From JAGOEY01 sp017997515 (GTDB lineage Bacteria > Pseudomonadota > Gammaproteobacteria > Burkholderiales > Burkholderiaceae_C), in contig CP111109.1 of assembly GCA_026314275.1 (NCBI GenBank), positions 496,001 to 560,000 of the forward strand: 64,000 nucleotides of DNA, in the 5' to 3' direction. The notes below the pieces were generated by a model. The model ran no database searches. It saw only the letters and a list, made by a program, of their open reading frames with translations, and was not told the origin of the DNA. Made by a program: the position numbers and the translations under genes. Position 1 is the stretch's first letter. Each line of letters starts with the position of its first letter. Below, piece after piece: positions 24,317 through 32,115 of the stretch.

Positions 24317-24967
24317 TCAGCCCCTGCGGCGGCGCGGCACCACGCCCAGTTGCACCATGTCTTGCACGACTGCGGGCGACACCTGCAGCGTACGCTGGGG
24401 CAGGTCGATCAGTTGCTCGGCGTGCCACACGCGCATACGGGCGGGGCCGTCGGGCACGTTGGGGAACCGCGCCAGGCCGTCGGTGTCGGTCTTGAGTGTC
24501 CAGCCGGAGTCGGTGACGAACACATGGCCGCGCATGGAGCCATGCAGGTGGCAGCTCAGCAACACGGGGCCGGGTTTGTCCATGCGCACCTCGGCGGCGC
24601 TGGCGGGTTTGCCATCCAGCTTGCCGTCGAGCCGCAGCTCGAAGCCGGTGCCGTCAGTGGCCATCTGGAACGCAGCCGCCCCGGCGGCCGTGCCGCGCAC
24701 ATGGTGGTCCCAGGTGTCGCGGTTGACGAAGCGCACGGTGGTGCCGGTAGCCACCACACTCACGGCGGGCACGAAGCGCATCTTCTCCTGCTCCACCGCC
24801 GGGTTGGGTGGCAGCAGGCTGGGGTTGCCTGCCGTGGCCGGGTACAGCACCACAACGGCGTCGGGCACGGGTTTGCCGTCCTTGTCGAGCACCTGAATTT
24901 GAACGTTTCCGGCTGTAGCGCATGTCCACAATGCGGATGCAGCTATTAAAAACAGAGCGTTTTTCAT
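24317..24967 (-). CDS. Exported cupredoxin-like protein (methylamine-utilisation-protein-like)
   Basis: The product of 216 aa has a signal peptide (residues 1-19, ending CATA) and a cupredoxin domain with the likely type 1 copper ligands His88 or His89 (DTWDHHVRG), Cys139, His142 and Met145 (SCHLHGSM). A C-terminal beta-rich part (TDTDGLARFPNVPDGPARM) resembles carboxypeptidase-regulatory-like domains. A periplasmic electron-transfer or copper-binding role is likely, but the partner is unknown. It is the last gene of the DUF3034-globin-cupredoxin operon, 4 bp after the globin stop. Most of the signal peptide is encoded by a copy of the dispersed repeat. Confidence 0.8.
   Translation of the reverse strand: MKNALFLIAASALWTCATAGNVQIQVLDKDGKPVPDAVVVLYPATAGNPSLLPPNPAVEQEKMRFVPAVSVVATGTTVRFVNRDTWDHHVRGTAAGAAAFQMATDGTGFELRLDGKLDGKPASAAEVRMDKPGPVLLSCHLHGSMRGHVFVTDSGWTLKTDTDGLARFPNVPDGPARMRVWHAEQLIDLPQRTLQVSPAVVQDMVQLGVVPRRRRG
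24911..24959 (+). repeat. Dispersed CAGCTAT repeat, copy encoding a signal peptide
   Basis: The sequence GGCTGTAGCGCATG, then AATGCGGATGCAGCTATTAA, then AACAGAGCG matches the family well. On the minus strand it encodes roughly residues 4-19 of the cupredoxin precursor, including the CATA signal-peptidase site. Confidence 0.75.
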
Positions 24968-24971
24968 AAAT

Positions 24972-25445
24972 TTACCGCACCGTGATGATGTCGCGCTGCA
25001 TCGGGGCCAGCAGCGCCAGCAGGCGGTTTTGCTGGCTGAAGGCAATACCCTGGGCGTCCATCGACACCTGCAGCACTTCCACCAGCGCGTGGAAGTGGGT
25101 TTTGGTGATGTCCATCTCGCCATGGGCCGTCTTCATGTCGGGGCCGGTGTACTGGCACGGCCCGCCGCTGAGCTGGCAGATCTGGCGGGTCAGGCTGTCT
25201 TTGAGCGGCTGGGGTTTGGCGTCCTTGAAATGGCTGCCGATACGCGGGTCGGTAAGGAGCCGGTTCACAAAGTCGTCCATCAGGCGGGTGATGCCAGCGG
25301 TTTCGCCGAGCACCTGGTAGAGCCCGGCGGGCGCAGCGGTGGTGGTGGTGGTCGTGGTGGACATGGGCGCTGTGCCTTGGGCCAGCGCGGGCAGGGCCAG
25401 CAGGCTGCTGCACAGCAGGCCCAGGGTGGTGAGGGTGTTTTTCAT
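24972..25445 (-). CDS. Exported group 1 truncated hemoglobin
   Basis: The product of 157 aa consists of a signal peptide (residues 1-23, LLALPALAQ), a Thr/Ala linker and a truncated-globin domain. Family features include GLYQVLGETAGITRLMDDFV (helices A/B), SHFKDAK, and the proximal heme His108 in MKTAHGEMDIT. Group 1 truncated globins bind O2 and NO, and cytoplasmic forms detoxify NO. An exported form beside a cupredoxin gene suggests a periplasmic gas- or redox-related job, which is inference. The ATG at 25445 was chosen because it begins the signal peptide. It lies between the DUF3034 and cupredoxin genes with gaps of 27 and 4 bp. Confidence 0.88.
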   Translation of the reverse strand: MKNTLTTLGLLCSSLLALPALAQGTAPMSTTTTTTTAAPAGLYQVLGETAGITRLMDDFVNRLLTDPRIGSHFKDAKPQPLKDSLTRQICQLSGGPCQYTGPDMKTAHGEMDITKTHFHALVEVLQVSMDAQGIAFSQQNRLLALLAPMQRDIITVR

Positions 25446-25472
25446 GGGGGTATCTCGTGCAGTCAAAGGGGT

Positions 25473-26408
25473 TTAGAACGCCACCTGGGCCGACAGGTAG
25501 TAACCGGTCTGTTTGCGCCCGTTGGTGATGCCGGGCACGATGCGGCCCAGGTCCACCCAGGCCAGGGTGAGCGACAGGTTTTTGTTGGGGGCCCAGGCGA
25601 TAAAGATGTCTTTCCAGTCGTCCTCGCGCAGCGCAGCGCCCAAACCAGCGGCAGCGCCCAGAGACTGCAGGTTGTTGGGTTTGAAGCGGTATTCGGCGCC
25701 CACGGCCAGGTTCTTGTTCACCAGGTAGGCCGCCGAGAACTCGGGCTGCAGGCTGCGGCTTTTCTTGCCGGGTGCGGCGGCACCAAAACCCAGCAGGCCG
25801 TTCTGGTTGGCGTTGGTGGAGCGCAGGGTTGCGTTGAGCAGCAGGCTCTTGTCGAGCAGCAGCTTGGTGGCGCTGGCGTACACATCGGTGCCGTTGGTTT
25901 TGGTGCCCAGGAAGCTCAGCACCGACTGGAGTGAGCCGGGGTGCACTCGTTTGTGCTCCAGGCCCACGGCGATCTGGGGCATCCAGTTGTCGCTGTCCAG
26001 AACGGCGTCGCCCGCCACCCGCACTTTCACGCCCACCACGTCCATCTTGATGTGCTGGCCTGGCGTGATGCCAAAGGGTGCAATGCCGTTGAGGGCAATG
26101 CTGGGGGACGCGTCGAAGTCCTGCCGCGCCAGTGACAGCTCGACCCGGTCGTGGATACCCACGGCCACGCCGTAGCCAGTGAGGGCATAGTCCTGCGTGG
26201 CCGCGTGGGTGAGGTAGGCGCTGGCACCCACTTCGCCTTCGGTGGCGTTGGTGCCAATCACGGCCCAGGGGGTGAGGCCACCACCGGCCGAGCCGGCAAT
26301 GGTGCTGACGCCGCCGGTCAGCAGCAGTTTGCCGGTGTCGGCATGGGCCAGGCCGGTAGCGGCCAGCGCCAGGGCCGCCGCTGCGGCGTTGAGGGTCCAA
26401 AGTTTCAT
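25473..26408 (-). CDS. DUF3034 family outer-membrane protein
   Basis: The product of 311 aa has a clear signal peptide (MKLWTLNAAAAALALAATG, cleavage after LAHA) and alternating hydrophobic/polar strands through to a terminal SAQVAF. The final aromatic residue is typical of outer-membrane beta-barrels. LLLTGGVSTIAGSAGGGLTPW and the following blocks match DUF3034. Its function is not known. It is the first gene of an operon with the exported globin and cupredoxin genes. The promoter at 26467-26493 carries the same motif as the ECF sigma gene 1.6 kb away, so sigma control is predicted. Confidence 0.85.
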   Translation of the reverse strand: MKLWTLNAAAAALALAATGLAHADTGKLLLTGGVSTIAGSAGGGLTPWAVIGTNATEGEVGASAYLTHAATQDYALTGYGVAVGIHDRVELSLARQDFDASPSIALNGIAPFGITPGQHIKMDVVGVKVRVAGDAVLDSDNWMPQIAVGLEHKRVHPGSLQSVLSFLGTKTNGTDVYASATKLLLDKSLLLNATLRSTNANQNGLLGFGAAAPGKKSRSLQPEFSAAYLVNKNLAVGAEYRFKPNNLQSLGAAAGLGAALREDDWKDIFIAWAPNKNLSLTLAWVDLGRIVPGITNGRKQTGYYLSAQVAF

Positions 26409-26466
26409 CGGGGGTCTCCGGGAGAGTGGGGTCAATGGCAAGGCACACGCCCTGCTCTTCCCCTAA

Positions 26467-26493
26467 TACGTACCCGGATGACAAACGGTTTCA
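26467..26493 (-). promoter_or_regulatory. Predicted ECF sigma promoter of the DUF3034 operon
   Basis: On the minus strand TGAAAC (26493-26488) is followed after exactly 17 bp by CGTA (26470-26467), 58 bp before the start codon. The same TGAAWC-N17-CGTA arrangement precedes the sigma gene and the DUF3455 gene. Confidence 0.7.
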
Positions 26494-26578
26494 AAAACCT
26501 GCAAATAAATTACTTTTGCAACAACTAGCTCCCAACTGCCCCGTCGAAGCATTGCGCACGCCCCCTTCCAGCAGACAC

Positions 26579-26632
26579 CGCGGAACTGGCTCTGCCAGGC
26601 CGCTGGTGTCGCCCCCAGCAAGGGGGTGAGAA
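26579..26632 (-). repeat. 3'-end GC-rich repeat element, copy B
   Basis: The plus-strand sequence CGCGGAACTGGCTCTGCCAG, then GCCGCTGGTGTCGCCCCC, then AGCAAGGGGGTGAG lies 5 bp beyond the anti-sigma stop codon. It is closely related to copies A and C and is in the same orientation relative to the gene. Confidence 0.75.
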
Positions 26633-26636
26633 AGCC

Positions 26637-27422
26637 CTACACAGTGCGCTCGATCAACTTGCCATGGAACAGCACCGGCCCGGTTGGCCCGCCCGCGCCG
26701 GGCACACCGCCCAATGGCTCCAGGCTGATGGCCAGGTTGGGCACACCCTGGATGTCGGTCGAGGCGGCAGGCAGGGTGTAAACCCCTTCGTGTCCCATCA
26801 CCCCCAGCGAACGGGGGCCACCACCGGGCGGCAGCGCCCAGAGTTGCAGTGATTTGTCGGCACCTTCGTTGAAGCCCCCCACGCGTTGCAGCACCAGCTG
26901 CTTGTTCTTGGGGTCAAACGTGACCAGCATGGACGGGGTGGCCTTCTCGTCGTGTAACACCGCGACGTACTGGATCTGGGGTGTGGCCTGCAGCTGTTGG
27001 CGCAGCTGGGCGACCTCCGCACCCGCTGTGGCTTGCAGGCCTTTATGGGCCTGCAGGCCAATAACGACGGCCGTGACGGTGGCAAGCGCCCCCAGCGCTG
27101 CGGCACCGCGCCACAGCAGCAGGCTGCGCAACCAGCCGCCGGACGCCGCAGGCAACTCACGGGCAGCCTGTGCGGCCTGGGCGTCCACGTCCGCACGCAC
27201 CAAGTTGTAGATACGTGTCCAAACGGCGGGCGCGGGTTGTGCCTGGTTTTGCAGCTCGGCCAGGCCCGACCAGTGGCCTTGCCACACCAGGGCGGCCGCG
27301 CGCACGGTGGCGTGCTCACGGGCCAGGGTTTCGAAGCGGCGGCGCGCGCCACCACGCAGGGTGCCCAGCGCGTAACTGGCAGCGAGGCGGTCGAGTAGTT
27401 CAGGGTTGCGGGAGATATTCAT
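26637..27422 (-). CDS. Anti-sigma factor, RskA-like
   Basis: The product of 261 aa has a cytoplasmic N-terminal region (1-110) that should bind the ECF sigma factor and contains LDRLAASYALGTLRGGARRRFE, as in RskA/ChrR-neighbour proteins. One transmembrane helix follows at about residues 113-137 (LLLWRGAAALGALATVTAV). The periplasmic RskA C-terminal domain contains VAVLHDEKATPSMLVTFDP, LQLWALPPGGGPRSLGV and AISLEPLGGVPG. It starts 10 bp after the sigma stop. By family knowledge it holds the sigma factor at the membrane until a periplasmic signal triggers release. The signal is unknown. Confidence 0.9.
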   Translation of the reverse strand: MNISRNPELLDRLAASYALGTLRGGARRRFETLAREHATVRAAALVWQGHWSGLAELQNQAQPAPAVWTRIYNLVRADVDAQAAQAARELPAASGGWLRSLLLWRGAAALGALATVTAVVIGLQAHKGLQATAGAEVAQLRQQLQATPQIQYVAVLHDEKATPSMLVTFDPKNKQLVLQRVGGFNEGADKSLQLWALPPGGGPRSLGVMGHEGVYTLPAASTDIQGVPNLAISLEPLGGVPGAGGPTGPVLFHGKLIERTV

Positions 27423-27432
27423 GGTGTGGCAC

Positions 27433-28008
27433 TCATGCGTAGCGGGCCATACACGTACGCAACTGGTCCAGCCCCCGGCGGATCCAGGTCTTGACGGTGC
27501 CCAGCGGCAGCTTCAGCTGCTCGGCCAGCTCACCATGGCTCAGGTCGCGCAGGTAGGCCAGGCTGACCACCTCGCGCTGTTTGTTGTCCAGCCGCCCCAG
27601 GCACTGGTGCAGCGCAAAGGCCTGTTCGCTGGCCTGCGCGGTGTCCATCGGGTTGGGTGCGTCACCCTCCAGCGTTTGTGACATCTCGTCGTCCAGCTCG
27701 TTCATCAGGCCCGCGCGGTCGGACGTGCGTTTGCGCAGTGCGTCCAGCGAGCGGCTGCGCACGATCAGCGCCATCCAGGCCATGGGCGGGCTGAGGGACG
27801 CGCGGTAGTCACCCGCGGCCCGCCAGATGGTGAGGTACGACTCCTGCACCACGTCCTCGGCCAGGTCGCGGTGGCGCAGGATACGCATGGCCAGGCCAAA
27901 CAGCTTGGCCGAGGTGTGCTCGTACAAGGTTTTGAGCGCGGCTTCGTCCCGCGCAGCGACGCGGTCTAGGAGTGACATCAGTTCGCCATCTGGGTTAAGT
28001 GTGCTCAT
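27433..28008 (-). CDS. ECF RNA polymerase sigma factor (SigK/RpoE type)
   Basis: The product of 191 aa has region 2 at about residues 30-95 (LFGLAMRILRHRDLAEDVVQ, then ESYLTIWRAAGDYR) and region 4 at about 130-185 (LDNKQREVVSLAYLRDLSHG, then TVKTWIRRGLDQLR). There is no N-terminal extension. The start at 28008 gives the usual length. A much longer upstream frame is not credible. It is followed by its RskA-like anti-sigma gene. The promoter at 28082-28108 has the same TGAAWC-N17-CGTA motif as two neighbouring promoters, so autoregulation is predicted. Confidence 0.94.
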   Translation of the reverse strand: MSTLNPDGELMSLLDRVAARDEAALKTLYEHTSAKLFGLAMRILRHRDLAEDVVQESYLTIWRAAGDYRASLSPPMAWMALIVRSRSLDALRKRTSDRAGLMNELDDEMSQTLEGDAPNPMDTAQASEQAFALHQCLGRLDNKQREVVSLAYLRDLSHGELAEQLKLPLGTVKTWIRRGLDQLRTCMARYA

Positions 28009-28081
28009 GCACGGATTGTCGGAGCAAAGACACCCATCCCCGTGTAGGACACGTCTGGCACAGGGGTCTTTCGCCTGGAGA

Positions 28082-28108
28082 TACGCAGGCAAGAGCAGAT
28101 TGGATTCA
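28082..28108 (-). promoter_or_regulatory. Predicted autoregulated ECF promoter of the sigma gene
   Basis: On the minus strand TGAATC (28108-28103), 17 bp, then CGTA (28085-28082). It lies 73 bp before the sigma start codon and back to back with the promoter at 28160. Confidence 0.7.
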
Positions 28109-28159
28109 ACAGCCCTGCATTGGCGACCTGAAAAATAAAAACATTTTTTTTGAAATATT

Positions 28160-28186
28160 TGAATCCACTTGGCTAGCGCGTCCGTA
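28160..28186 (+). promoter_or_regulatory. Predicted ECF promoter of the DUF3455 gene
   Basis: On the plus strand TGAATC (28160-28165), 17 bp, then CGTA (28183-28186). It lies about 78 bp before the DUF3455 start codon. Confidence 0.7.
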
Positions 28187-28264
28187 AAGAGGGTGTCAGT
28201 CACGGTGTAAGCCACCGTTTTGTTTTCCCCTAACCACACCTTCCACACCTTCGAGGAGCTTTCC

Positions 28265-28813
28265 ATGAAAATCCAAACCCCTTTGACCCTGGCCGCCGTG
28301 CTGGCCCTGACCGCCTGTTCCAACATGGGCGGCAGCCCCATGGCCACCTTTTCCCAAAGCGCACTGCCGCCGACGGTGCAGGTGCCTGCAGGCCACACCG
28401 TGGCGATGGAAACCGTGGGCGCTGGTGACATCACCTACGAATGCCGCGCCAAGAAAGACATGGCTGGTCAATTTGAATGGGTGTTTGTCGGCCCCGACGC
28501 CAAGCTGATGGACCGCAAGGGCATGCAGGTTGGCCGTTACTTCGGCCCACCCGCCACCTGGGAAAACAAGGATGGCTCGAAGGTCACCGCCACCCAGGTC
28601 GCCGTGGCACCTGCAGGCGCAGGCAACATCCCGCTGCAACTGGTTAAGGCCAACCCGGCCATGGGTATGGGTGCCATGCAGGGCGTGACCTACATCCAGC
28701 GCGTCGCCACCCAGGGCGGTGTGGCACCTGCAGCTGCGTGCGCCGCAGGCAATGTGGGCCAGAAACAGGTGGTGAAGTACCAGGCCGACTACATCTTCTG
28801 GCGCGCTGCCTAA
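28265..28813 (+). CDS. DUF3455 family exported lipoprotein
   Basis: The product of 182 aa begins with a lipoprotein signal (LAAVLALTACSN, lipidated Cys18). It continues with DUF3455 hallmarks: VPAGHTVAMETVGAGDITYEC, GPDAKLMDRKGMQVGRYFGP, WENKDGSKVTA, GVTYIQRVATQGGVAPAAAC and a final YQADYIFWRA. The family's function is unknown; members are often exported and stress-linked. The start at 28265 follows GAGGAGCTTTCC. It is divergent from the sigma gene and has the predicted ECF promoter. Its TAA stop is formed from the CTAA target at which IS copy 5 inserted, and the stop is retained. Confidence 0.88.
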   Translation: MKIQTPLTLAAVLALTACSNMGGSPMATFSQSALPPTVQVPAGHTVAMETVGAGDITYECRAKKDMAGQFEWVFVGPDAKLMDRKGMQVGRYFGPPATWENKDGSKVTATQVAVAPAGAGNIPLQLVKANPAMGMGAMQGVTYIQRVATQGGVAPAAACAAGNVGQKQVVKYQADYIFWRAA

Positions 28814-29964
28814 GGCTACGCTGAACAAGCCGTCGAAAATTTCCGCGCAAACCTGGATGACGCAGTTTTTTGGACTTTTATGCCTCTCGCGCGGCCCATT
28901 TGGGCAGTTCGCGGGGCGCTGAGGCCCGATTTCCGCCCTTACGGGCGCACCTGTCCCAACAGATGACTGCGGCACAGGTAAATGTTGGCCAGCGCCAAGG
29001 CCGTGAACGCACGCGTGGCGTTCTTCTGAAGCCCGCGGTAGCGCACCTTGGTGAATCCCCACAGGCGCTTGACCACCGCAAAGACATGCTCGACCCGGGC
29101 ACGCACCCGCGATTTGTTGCGGTTCTTGGCCCGCTGAACTTCGTCCACCTCGCCTGCACGGCGGGTGCGCTGGTTGGTGAAGTCCTTGGCCTTGGGGGCC
29201 TTGCTCGCTATCAGTGCTTTCTGGCTGGCATAGGCCGAGTCGCCATAGACGCGCTGTTCGCTGCCGTGCAGTAAATCGGGCAGCGGGTGTTTGTCATGCA
29301 CGTTGGCCGCCGTCACCACGGCGCTATGCACCAGCCCGCTTTGGCTGTCCACGCCAATGTGCAGCTTCATGCCGAAATACCATTGCTGGCCTTTGCGGGT
29401 CTGGTGCATGTCGGGGTCGCGCGCCTTGTCGGCGTTCTTGGTGGAGCTGGGCGCTGCGATGATCGTGGCATCCACGATGGTGCCGGTGTTGACCTTGAAG
29501 CCGCGCTCCTGCAATTGCTGGCCTACCTTGGCAAACAGGGCTTCACCCAGTTTTTGCTCATTGAGCAGTTTGCGAAACTTCAGCAGCGTGGTGGCGTCGG
29601 GCACGCGTTCGCGGCCCAGGTCAATCCCCACAAAGCGGCGCAGACTGGCACTGTCATACAGAGCCTCCTCGCACGCCAGATCGGCCAGGTTGAACCAGTG
29701 CTGAAGAAAATGGATGCGCAGCATGCGCTCCAACCCAATGGGCGGACGGCCGTTGCCGGCCTTGGGGTAGTGCGGCTCTATCACCTGGCACAGGGCGGCC
29801 CAAGGCACTATTGTCTCCATGGTCCGCAAGAACTCTTCACGTCGGGTGGGCTTGCGCGACTGCTCGAATCCGTTGTTTTGATCTGCGGCCATTGCCAGGG
29901 TCTGCTGCTTCATCTGCGGATAACGTTTGAGAAGCGACAACGGTGGACCTTGATCAGCATTGCC
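28814..29964 (-). mobile_element. IS5-family insertion sequence, type B copy 5
   Basis: The element is 1151 bp with ends GGCTACGCTGAACAAG and CTTGATCAGCATTGCC. A perfect CTAA target duplication flanks it (28810-28813 and 29965-29968). It inserted exactly at the stop codon of the DUF3455 gene without changing the protein. Confidence 0.95.
28939..29913 (-). CDS. IS5-family transposase (type B, copy 5)
   Basis: The product of 324 aa closely resembles the type A transposase, with the same DDE residues in VDATII, GDSAYAS and RARVEHVF. It differs by scattered substitutions such as AVVKRLWGFTKVRYRG for GVIKRLWGFGKVRYVG. The frame is complete. Confidence 0.95.
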   Translation of the reverse strand: MKQQTLAMAADQNNGFEQSRKPTRREEFLRTMETIVPWAALCQVIEPHYPKAGNGRPPIGLERMLRIHFLQHWFNLADLACEEALYDSASLRRFVGIDLGRERVPDATTLLKFRKLLNEQKLGEALFAKVGQQLQERGFKVNTGTIVDATIIAAPSSTKNADKARDPDMHQTRKGQQWYFGMKLHIGVDSQSGLVHSAVVTAANVHDKHPLPDLLHGSEQRVYGDSAYASQKALIASKAPKAKDFTNQRTRRAGEVDEVQRAKNRNKSRVRARVEHVFAVVKRLWGFTKVRYRGLQKNATRAFTALALANIYLCRSHLLGQVRP

Positions 29965-29987
29965 CTAAGCGCTGTCTGAACGCTGCC

Positions 29988-31148
29988 TCAGCCCGGCAGG
30001 GTGCCGGGCAGCAGGATATTGCGGTCCACCGTCTGGATGTTGGTGTGCCCACAGAAAGCCATTGTCACGTCCAGCTCTTTGTGCAGGATCTGCAGGGCCC
30101 GGGTCACACCGGCCTCACCGGCTGCGCCCAGGCCGTAGGCCATGGCCCGGCCGATCATGGTGCCGCGTGCGCCCAGCGCCCAGGCCTTGAGCACGTCCTG
30201 GCCGCTGCGGATGCCGCCGTCCATCCACACCTCGGTCTGGGTGCCCACGGCGTCCACGATGGCCGGCAGCGCGCTGATGGACGAGGGGGCACCGTCGAGC
30301 TGGCGGCCGCCATGGTTGCTGACCACGATGGCGTCGGCACCACTGTGCACCGCCAAACGGGCATCTTCCACGTCCATGATGCCTTTGAGGATGAGTTTGC
30401 CGCCCCACTGCTGTTTGACCCAGGCCACGTCCTCCCACGACAGGCGCGGGTCGAACTGCTCGTTGGTCCAGGCGGCCAGCGAGTTCATGTCACTCACTCC
30501 CTTCACATGGCCGACCAGGTTGCGGAAGGTGTGGCGTTTGGTGCCCATCATGCCCAGGCACCAGCGCGGCTTGGTGGCCAGGTTGATGATGTTGCGCAAC
30601 GTGGGCCGGGGCGGCGCGGTCAGCCCGTTCTTGATGTCCTTATGGCGCTGGCCGATCACCTGCAGGTCGAGTGTGAGCACCAGGGCGCTGCACTTGGCGG
30701 CGCGCGCGCGTTCGATCATGCGCACCATGGCCTCGCGGTCACGCATCATGTAGAGCTGGAACCAGAAGGGCGCGCTGGTGTGCTCGGCAATGTCTTCGAT
30801 GGAGCAGATGCTCATGGTGGACAGCGTGAACGGGATGCCGAACTTCTCTGCCGCACGGGCGGCGTGGATTTCACCGTCGGCATGCTGCATCCCCGTCAGC
30901 CCCACGGGTGCAATCACCACCGGCATCTTGGCCGCCTGCCCGGCCATGGTCACGGCAGTGCTGCGGTTTTCCATGTTCACGGCCACGCGCTGGCGCAGCT
31001 TGATGGTGTGAAAGTCGGCCTCATTGGCGCGGTAAGTGCCCTCGGTCCAAGAGCCCGAGTCGGCGTAGTCGTAAAACATACGGGGCACGCGGCGCTCGGC
31101 CAGGACGCGCAGGTCTTCGATGTTGGTGATTTTGGACAAGTCGGGCAC
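29988..31148 (-). CDS. lldD: FMN-dependent L-lactate dehydrogenase (alpha-hydroxy-acid oxidase family)
   Basis: The product of 386 aa oxidises L-lactate, or another 2-hydroxy acid, using FMN and passes electrons to quinone. Family signatures are PVGLTGMQHADGE, APFWFQLYMMRDRE and LTLDLQVIGQRHKDIKNG. The active-site SNHGGRQLDGAPSSI holds the catalytic His and an Arg, and DGGIRSGQDVLKAWALGA binds FMN phosphate. Length agrees with LldD/LldD2-type enzymes. There is no signal peptide. The gene ends 20 bp from IS copy 5. Distinction from mandelate or glycolate dehydrogenases is based on overall similarity only. Confidence 0.9.
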   Translation of the reverse strand: MPDLSKITNIEDLRVLAERRVPRMFYDYADSGSWTEGTYRANEADFHTIKLRQRVAVNMENRSTAVTMAGQAAKMPVVIAPVGLTGMQHADGEIHAARAAEKFGIPFTLSTMSICSIEDIAEHTSAPFWFQLYMMRDREAMVRMIERARAAKCSALVLTLDLQVIGQRHKDIKNGLTAPPRPTLRNIINLATKPRWCLGMMGTKRHTFRNLVGHVKGVSDMNSLAAWTNEQFDPRLSWEDVAWVKQQWGGKLILKGIMDVEDARLAVHSGADAIVVSNHGGRQLDGAPSSISALPAIVDAVGTQTEVWMDGGIRSGQDVLKAWALGARGTMIGRAMAYGLGAAGEAGVTRALQILHKELDVTMAFCGHTNIQTVDRNILLPGTLPG

Positions 31149-31199
31149 GGGCAGTCTCCTGGTAGGAGTGCCATGTTAGTGGCTACCCAACAGCTCCGG

Positions 31200-31330
31200 G
31201 TTGAGCAATTTTGTGCAGCCTTGCAATTTTTCTCATGCGGGTTTCAGTTGCAACAGGCCATTCGCCTGCTGGCGCAAGGCCCCCAGCTGTCGTCCGTCTC
31301 GGCAATGGCGCAGGCAATGGTGCCCCGCAG
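31200..31330 (+). pseudogene. Possible remnant of an AraC-type regulator
   Basis: A plus-strand frame upstream of and divergent from lldD reads LQQAIRLLAQGPQLSSVSAMAQAM. This resembles the second helix-turn-helix approach of AraC regulators, but it breaks off without the expected GYxSxSAF motif. There is no start codon with a ribosome site and no other part of the protein. It may be a decayed lactate-operon regulator. Confidence 0.3.
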
Positions 31331-31370
31331 CAGCGGCATGGGGTGCACCCAGTGGCATCAGACAAGCGGG

Positions 31371-31666
31371 TCAACACTTGAAAAAGAAACCGTTAAACGC
31401 AATCACCAAGCCAGTAAACCACGCGGCCAACATGCCCAACGCACCGGCAAAAGCACCAGAATCCGAACGCCCCATGGGCGACCGCGAGAGCGTGTCAAAG
31501 CGTAGTACATCAGCAGGGTTCCGACGACGATCGCCAACCCGAACACGGCCCAACCTGTCAAATTGACCAGCGGATTCTTCTCGCCGAACTCTGCGGGGCA
31601 CTGCCGCATGGCGAACGCCGGCCCAGCAACAGCGAACGCTGCAAGTCCGCACACCACGGCCCTCAT
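31371..31666 (-). pseudogene. Small membrane protein gene, probably frameshifted
   Basis: From ATG 31666 the frame gives a signal-like segment (MRAVVCGLAAFAVAGPAFA) and a membrane helix (NLTGWAVFGLAIVVGTLLMY). It then loses a protein-like pattern near 31470-31490. The neighbouring frame there continues sensibly as GALGMLAAWFTGLVIAFNGF and stops at 31371. One indel would join them into a protein of about 98 aa with two helices. The ATG overlaps the stop of the gene before it (ATGA), so the two were probably translationally coupled. No family is recognised. A sequencing error is possible. Confidence 0.55.
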
Positions 31667-32010
31667 AGAGCCGGATCGGGAAACGGCAACTTGTCCTGCG
31701 AAACACTGGGCTGCGCCAGCCATTTGCTGCCAGCGCGGTAGAAGTCAGCCTGGGTCTCGGAAGTGCCGGCTCCCAGCTTGACGGCCAGAGTGCACGCAAC
31801 CTGCCCGGAATGTTTTGCCTGGACGGCGGCAATGCAGGTTCCCAGTTTGACGGTGACGTCGTTCTGCATGGCCTCCAGGCCCATCATTTTGACAATGACC
31901 TGCCTGGCATCTTGTGGACTGGGCAGGACGAGTTTCTCGGCCTGGGGTGCTGCCATGGCAGCGGACGCTGCAGCCAAGCAAAGTGCAGGAAAAATCGGGG
32001 TGTAACGCAT
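31663..32010 (-). CDS. Small exported protein of unknown function
   Basis: The product of 115 aa begins with a signal peptide (PALCLAAASAAMAAPQ, cleavage about residue 20). It continues as a mature domain of some 95 residues with two Cys (GTCIAAVQAKHSGQVACTL) that may form a disulfide in the periplasm. No family was recognised. It lies between pbpC and a small membrane protein gene, whose start overlaps its stop by the ATGA pattern. The 105 bp to the end of pbpC hold its promoter region. Confidence 0.65.
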   Translation of the reverse strand: MRYTPIFPALCLAAASAAMAAPQAEKLVLPSPQDARQVIVKMMGLEAMQNDVTVKLGTCIAAVQAKHSGQVACTLAVKLGAGTSETQADFYRAGSKWLAQPSVSQDKLPFPDPAL

Positions 32011-32115
32011 GGGTCTGTTTCTGAAAGGGTCACAGCTATTGAACGGTTTTGGCGAACCGGACGGGTGGTTCCTTGAGGATAAAAACCCGGTTTAGGAGGA
32101 ATCAACACTGGCCCC

